Of a stretch of DNA of 64,000 bases, positions 60,824-64,000 are shown piece by piece. The stretch comes from Polynucleobacter sp. (lineage in GTDB: Bacteria; Pseudomonadota; Gammaproteobacteria; Burkholderiales; Burkholderiaceae): NCBI RefSeq assembly GCF_030693775.1, contig NZ_JAUXZY010000005.1:310001-374000 (forward strand). Direction: 5' to 3'. A model generated the notes under the pieces. That model saw only the letters and a list, made by a program, of their open reading frames with translations. It ran no database searches and was not told the origin of the DNA. A program made the position numbers and the translations under genes. The stretch's first letter is position 1. Each line of letters begins with the position of its first letter.

Positions 60824-61447
60824 TTAGCGCGAATACAATTCGACGATCAAACTTTCATTAATTTCACCGCTAATTTCATCGCGGTCTGGCACTTGTTTAA
60901 ATGTTCCCTCTAGCTTTGCCGCATCAACCGTAACCCAGTTAACTGCGTTTGTTTGCTGTACTAAATTGAGTGATTCTTGAATACGAGTTTGTTTTTTTGC
61001 TTTTTCACGGATCGCAATGACATCCCCAGGCTTTACCTGAATCGATGGAATATTTACTGCACTGCCATTGAGCATGACGGCGCAATGCGATACCAACTGA
61101 CGCGCTTCAGCACGTGTGGAACCAAAACCCATGCGATACACGACGTTATCTAAACGGGACTCCAAAAGCTGCAGCAAGGTTGCGCCGGTATTACCTTTGC
61201 GACGCTCTGCTTCAGCAAAATAACGGCGGAACTGACGCTCTAAAATGCCGTACATGCGTTTTACTTTTTGCTTCTCGCGCAACTGATTGCCGTAATCCGA
61301 AGTCCTGGAGCCTGATGTGCGTCCATGTTGACCTGGCTTGGTATCTAGTTTGCATTTATCCGACAGAGCACGGCGTGCGCTCTTCAGAAATAAGTCGGTA
61401 CCTTCCCGACGGGATAGTTTGGCCTTAGGGCCTAAGTAACGTGCCAC
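60824..61447 (-). CDS. rpsD: 30S ribosomal protein S4
   Basis: A 207-residue primary 16S rRNA binder and possible autogenous regulator of the operon. The S4 domain is visible at [28 protein letters not shown] 61447 ([20 protein letters not shown]) is chosen because AAAGGAAA lies 6 nt ahead and the 16 codons upstream are not conserved. Confidence 0.96.
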   Translation of the reverse strand: MARYLGPKAKLSRREGTDLFLKSARRALSDKCKLDTKPGQHGRTSGSRTSDYGNQLREKQKVKRMYGILERQFRRYFAEAERRKGNTGATLLQLLESRLDNVVYRMGFGSTRAEARQLVSHCAVMLNGSAVNIPSIQVKPGDVIAIREKAKKQTRIQESLNLVQQTNAVNWVTVDAAKLEGTFKQVPDRDEISGEINESLIVELYSR

Positions 61448-61562
61448 GATGCTTTCCTTTCTTTGCCGCAGTCTTTCGACCGGCGGTGAGTCCACCCTTT
61501 ACATCAGATGAACAGTGGGCTTTAATAAAAAATAACTAAACGGGTACTACGTACTGCAAAAC

Positions 61563-61973
61563 TTAAATGCGGCGACGCTTTGGAGGGCGGCAACCATTGT
61601 GCGGGACAGGCGTTACGTCCTGAATCTCCGTAATCTTGATTCCCAAGGAATTCAAGGCACGAACAGCAGATTCACGACCTGGGCCAGGGCCCTTAATTTG
61701 AACTTCTAAATTCTTAATGCCACATTCGATTGCAGCTTTACCCGCAACTTCAGCGGCTACCTGAGCAGCAAATGGAGTTGACTTACGTGAGCCTTTAAAA
61801 CCTTGGCCGCCGGAGGTTGCCCATGAAAGCGCATTACCCTGACGATCCGTAATCGTAATAATGGTGTTGTTAAAAGAGGCGTGTACGTGCGCAATGCCGT
61901 CTGCTACGTTCTTTTTAACTTTCTTACGCGCACGCTGGGCGGCTGCGTTTGAACTAGTTTGCTGTTTTGCCAT
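61563..61973 (-). CDS. rpsK: 30S ribosomal protein S11
   Basis: A 136-residue platform protein beside the Shine-Dalgarno helix. It shows [29 protein letters not shown] and [28 protein letters not shown] at the end. A slightly long basic N-terminus ([18 protein letters not shown]) precedes the core. 115 bp lie between it and rpsD, without a recognised gene. Confidence 0.97.
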   Translation of the reverse strand: MAKQQTSSNAAAQRARKKVKKNVADGIAHVHASFNNTIITITDRQGNALSWATSGGQGFKGSRKSTPFAAQVAAEVAGKAAIECGIKNLEVQIKGPGPGRESAVRALNSLGIKITEIQDVTPVPHNGCRPPKRRRI

Positions 61974-61991
61974 GTCGTTTAACTCTCTCGA

Positions 61992-62357
61992 TTATTTCTT
62001 AAGTGCGATACCAGACTTCCGTGGGCCCTTACGGGTACGCGCGTTTGTCTTGGTACGCTGACCGCGAACTGGCAGACCTTTACGATGGCGAACACCACGG
62101 TAGCAACCCAAGTCCATCAAGCGCTTGATGCTCATCGTGACTTCACGGCGCAGATCACCTTCTGTCGTTAGCTTGCCGACTTCGTCGCGCAATTTTTCTA
62201 AATCGCTATCGGTTAAGTCTTTTACTTTTCGGTCAAACGGAACACCAGTCGAAGCGCAGATTTTGCGTGCCCGTGTTGTTCCAATGCCAAAAATAGCCGT
62301 TAAACCGATAACGGTATGTTGATGATTTGGGATGTTTACCCCAGCGATACGTGCCAT
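61992..62357 (-). CDS. rpsM: 30S ribosomal protein S13
   Basis: A 121-residue head protein contacting the P-site tRNA and L5. It starts [20 protein letters not shown], contains [30 protein letters not shown] and ends in a basic tail. First of the alpha-type cluster after rpmJ (24-nt gap). Confidence 0.97.
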   Translation of the reverse strand: MARIAGVNIPNHQHTVIGLTAIFGIGTTRARKICASTGVPFDRKVKDLTDSDLEKLRDEVGKLTTEGDLRREVTMSIKRLMDLGCYRGVRHRKGLPVRGQRTKTNARTRKGPRKSGIALKK

Positions 62358-62381
62358 GAGAATTCCTCTTAATTAACCGAA

Positions 62382-62498
62382 TTAGCCTTGACGCTGCTTA
62401 TGACGTGGATCTGACGAGCAAATCACACGCACAACGCGTTTGCGCTTAATGATCTTGCAATTTCTGCAAATGACCTTTACGGATGCCAATACTTTCAT
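62382..62498 (-). CDS. rpmJ: 50S ribosomal protein L36
   Basis: A 38-residue zinc-ribbon ribosomal protein. It starts [17 protein letters not shown], has CRNC and CSSDPRHK, so the zinc ligands (three Cys and one His) are all present. It is the Zn-containing (C+) paralogue. It lies 34 nt after infA. Confidence 0.96.
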   Translation of the reverse strand: MKVLASVKVICRNCKIIKRKRVVRVICSSDPRHKQRQG

Positions 62499-62532
62499 AA
62501 CTCACCTATTCAAAAATATTTACTGCTAATTA

Positions 62533-62751
62533 CTACTTCGCGCGGAAAATAATGCGCGCGCGCGTCAGGTCGTATGGAGTCATCTCCACCGTCACCTTGT
62601 CTCCTGGAAGGATTCGAATGTAGTGCATCCGCATCTTTCCAGAAATGTGCCCCAATACAACATGTCCGTTTTCCAGCTTTACGCGAAACATCGCGTTCGG
62701 CAAATTCTCAACTACTTCACCAGCCATTTGAATAACATCATCTTTTGACAT
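62533..62751 (-). CDS. infA: Translation initiation factor IF-1
   Basis: A 72-residue OB-fold factor occupying the A site during initiation. It has [36 protein letters not shown] and ends [14 protein letters not shown]. It starts 2 nt after the secY stop, suggesting coupled translation. Confidence 0.97.
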   Translation of the reverse strand: MSKDDVIQMAGEVVENLPNAMFRVKLENGHVVLGHISGKMRMHYIRILPGDKVTVEMTPYDLTRARIIFRAK

Positions 62752-62753
62752 AG

Positions 62754-64000
62754 TTACTGTGTAATACCCATCTTAAAGTTGGCCTTCTTCATTAAAGAGC
62801 CATACTGCTGCTGCATTACAAACGACTGTACTTGCGACATAAAGTCCATTGCCACAACGACAATAATCAAGAGTGAGGTACCGCCAAAATAGAACGGTAC
62901 GTTGTACTTCAAGACCAAGAACTCGGGCAGTAAACAGACCAGCACCATATAAATTGCGCCGCCCAAAGTTAAACGCACCAAAATCTTGTCGATGTAACGG
63001 GCTGTTTGATCGCCTGGGCGAATGCCTGGAACAAAGGCGCCGCTCTTCTTTAAGTTATCTGCTGTGTCACGGCTGTTGAATACCAAAGCGGTGTAAAAGA
63101 AACAGAAGAAAATAATGGCTGTTGCATACAGAATCACATATACCGGCTGACCTGGGGCCAATGTCGCTGCCAAATCTTTAATTACGCTGCTGAACATATT
63201 GGTTGGCTCGCCCGAAGTAAACCAACCAGCAATCGTTGCAGGAAACAAAATAATCGACGAGGCAAAAATAGGGGGGATCACTCCAGCCATATTGAGCTTG
63301 AGCGGCAAATGGGATGATTGACCGCCGTACACTTTATTGCCAACCTGGCGCTTTGCATAATTCACCAAGATACGTCGCTGGCCGCGCTCAACAAATACAA
63401 CGAAATAGGTCACTGCAATCACAATTAATACAATGAACAATCCAGCTAAGATGCTCATGGAACCAGTACGGACCAACTCCATTAGACCGCCAATAGCGCT
63501 TGGTAAACCAGACACAATTCCAGCAAAAATAATGATTGAAATGCCATTACCTAAACCGCGCTCTGTGATTTGCTCGCCAAGCCACATTAAGAACATGGTG
63601 CCGGTAACTAAGGTGATCACGGTATAAACCTGAAATGCCAAACCCGGGTCAATTACCAGACCAGGCTGCGCTTCCAGTGCCACTGAAATACCCAAGGCTT
63701 GAAAGGTCGCCAACACAACCGTTGCATAGCGAGTGTATTGCGTAATCTTGCGTTGGCCAGCAGGGCCTTCTTTTTTCATCGCCTCAAGCGATGGAACAAT
63801 GATCGTTGTTAACTGCATGATGATCGATGCAGAAATGTAAGGCATGATGCCAAGCGCAAACACGGTGAAGCGGGACAATGCGCCACCTGAGAACAGGTTG
63901 AACATTCCCAAGATGCCGTCTTTTTGACCTGAAAACAATTCAGCCAACTGATTTGGATCGATACCAGGTACTGGAATATGCGCGCCGATTCTAAACACAA
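62754..64000 (-). CDS. secY: Protein translocase SecY (5' end outside window)
   Basis: Central channel subunit of the Sec translocon. The frame is open to the window edge; about 25 N-terminal residues are missing because the window ends. The plug/TM2a region ([21 protein letters not shown]), SFSIIMQL-like helices and the conserved [13 protein letters not shown] and [20 protein letters not shown] loops are visible. It precedes infA and rpmJ in the spc-operon end. Confidence 0.97.
   Translation of the reverse strand, partial: VFRIGAHIPVPGIDPNQLAELFSGQKDGILGMFNLFSGGALSRFTVFALGIMPYISASIIMQLTTIIVPSLEAMKKEGPAGQRKITQYTRYATVVLATFQALGISVALEAQPGLVIDPGLAFQVYTVITLVTGTMFLMWLGEQITERGLGNGISIIIFAGIVSGLPSAIGGLMELVRTGSMSILAGLFIVLIVIAVTYFVVFVERGQRRILVNYAKRQVGNKVYGGQSSHLPLKLNMAGVIPPIFASSIILFPATIAGWFTSGEPTNMFSSVIKDLAATLAPGQPVYVILYATAIIFFCFFYTALVFNSRDTADNLKKSGAFVPGIRPGDQTARYIDKILVRLTLGGAIYMVLVCLLPEFLVLKYNVPFYFGGTSLLIIVVVAMDFMSQVQSFVMQQQYGSLMKKANFKMGITQ

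Overview
The window looks like a chromosomal stretch of a free-living betaproteobacterium of the Burkholderiaceae, most likely Polynucleobacter or a close relative. This is inferred from gene order (petABC-sspA-sspB, murA-his-tat, the mla operon, aroK-aroB, rpsM-rpsK-rpsD-rpoA-rplQ), from the Burkholderia-type porin and from a phasin. Core genes run at roughly 50% GC by eye. Both window edges cut genes: ung on the left and secY on the right.

Layout. 1-7.0 kb, mostly plus strand: ung (partial), a small membrane protein, hemA-prfA-prmC, grxD, a DUF1778/GNAT toxin-antitoxin (TA) pair and rmuC. 7.1-9.2 kb: a phasin divergent from an MHS-type transporter, with PhaR-like repeats between them. 9.2-11.2 kb: an AT-rich islet (exostosin-like protein, glycosyltransferase, zinc-ribbon membrane protein) abutting a tRNA-Thr(TGT). 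11.3-17.0 kb: sspB-sspA-petCBA on minus, then mscL and a membrane-anchored HtrA protease on plus. 17.2-18.1 kb: a decayed tyrosine integrase. 18.2-21.2 kb: a porin and a Sel1-like repeat protein. 21.3-22.0 kb: a MntA/HepT module whose HepT toxin has a stop codon. 22.0-33.8 kb: tatCBA, hinT and the his genes on minus up to murA. This his locus is interrupted by two HigBA-type modules, and hisC lies in the opposite orientation.

33.8-45.9 kb is a minus-strand envelope and nitrogen block: BolA-like protein, ABC-2 exporter, mlaB-C-A-D-E-F for phospholipid trafficking, and the glutamate synthase genes gltD and gltB. 46.0-46.8 kb holds a REP-associated (RAYT) transposase with an inverted repeat. Then come mrcA (PBP1A), a reduced pilus/competence locus (a single-TM protein plus a secretin, without pilM/N/O), aroK-aroB, cyaY, lptM-lysA, cytochrome c4, yihA, hemB, dsbD, cutA and the alpha-operon end of the ribosomal cluster through rplQ, rpoA, rpsD, rpsK, rpsM, rpmJ, infA and secY.

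How the parts relate. Most genes are housekeeping: heme synthesis (hemA, hemB), respiration (bc1 complex, cytochrome c4), histidine, aromatic amino acids and lysine, nitrogen assimilation, envelope maintenance and translation. The accessory material consists of four TA modules, one islet, an integrase remnant and a RAYT. At three places an accessory gene ends exactly at, or a few bases across, the stop codon of a convergent core gene. The two HigBA-type modules in the his locus share one promoter layout (-35, 17 bp, -10, 5 bp, ATG), which predicts leaderless toxin mRNAs. No CRISPR array, rRNA or intact prophage was seen, and I found no clearly new multi-gene defence system.
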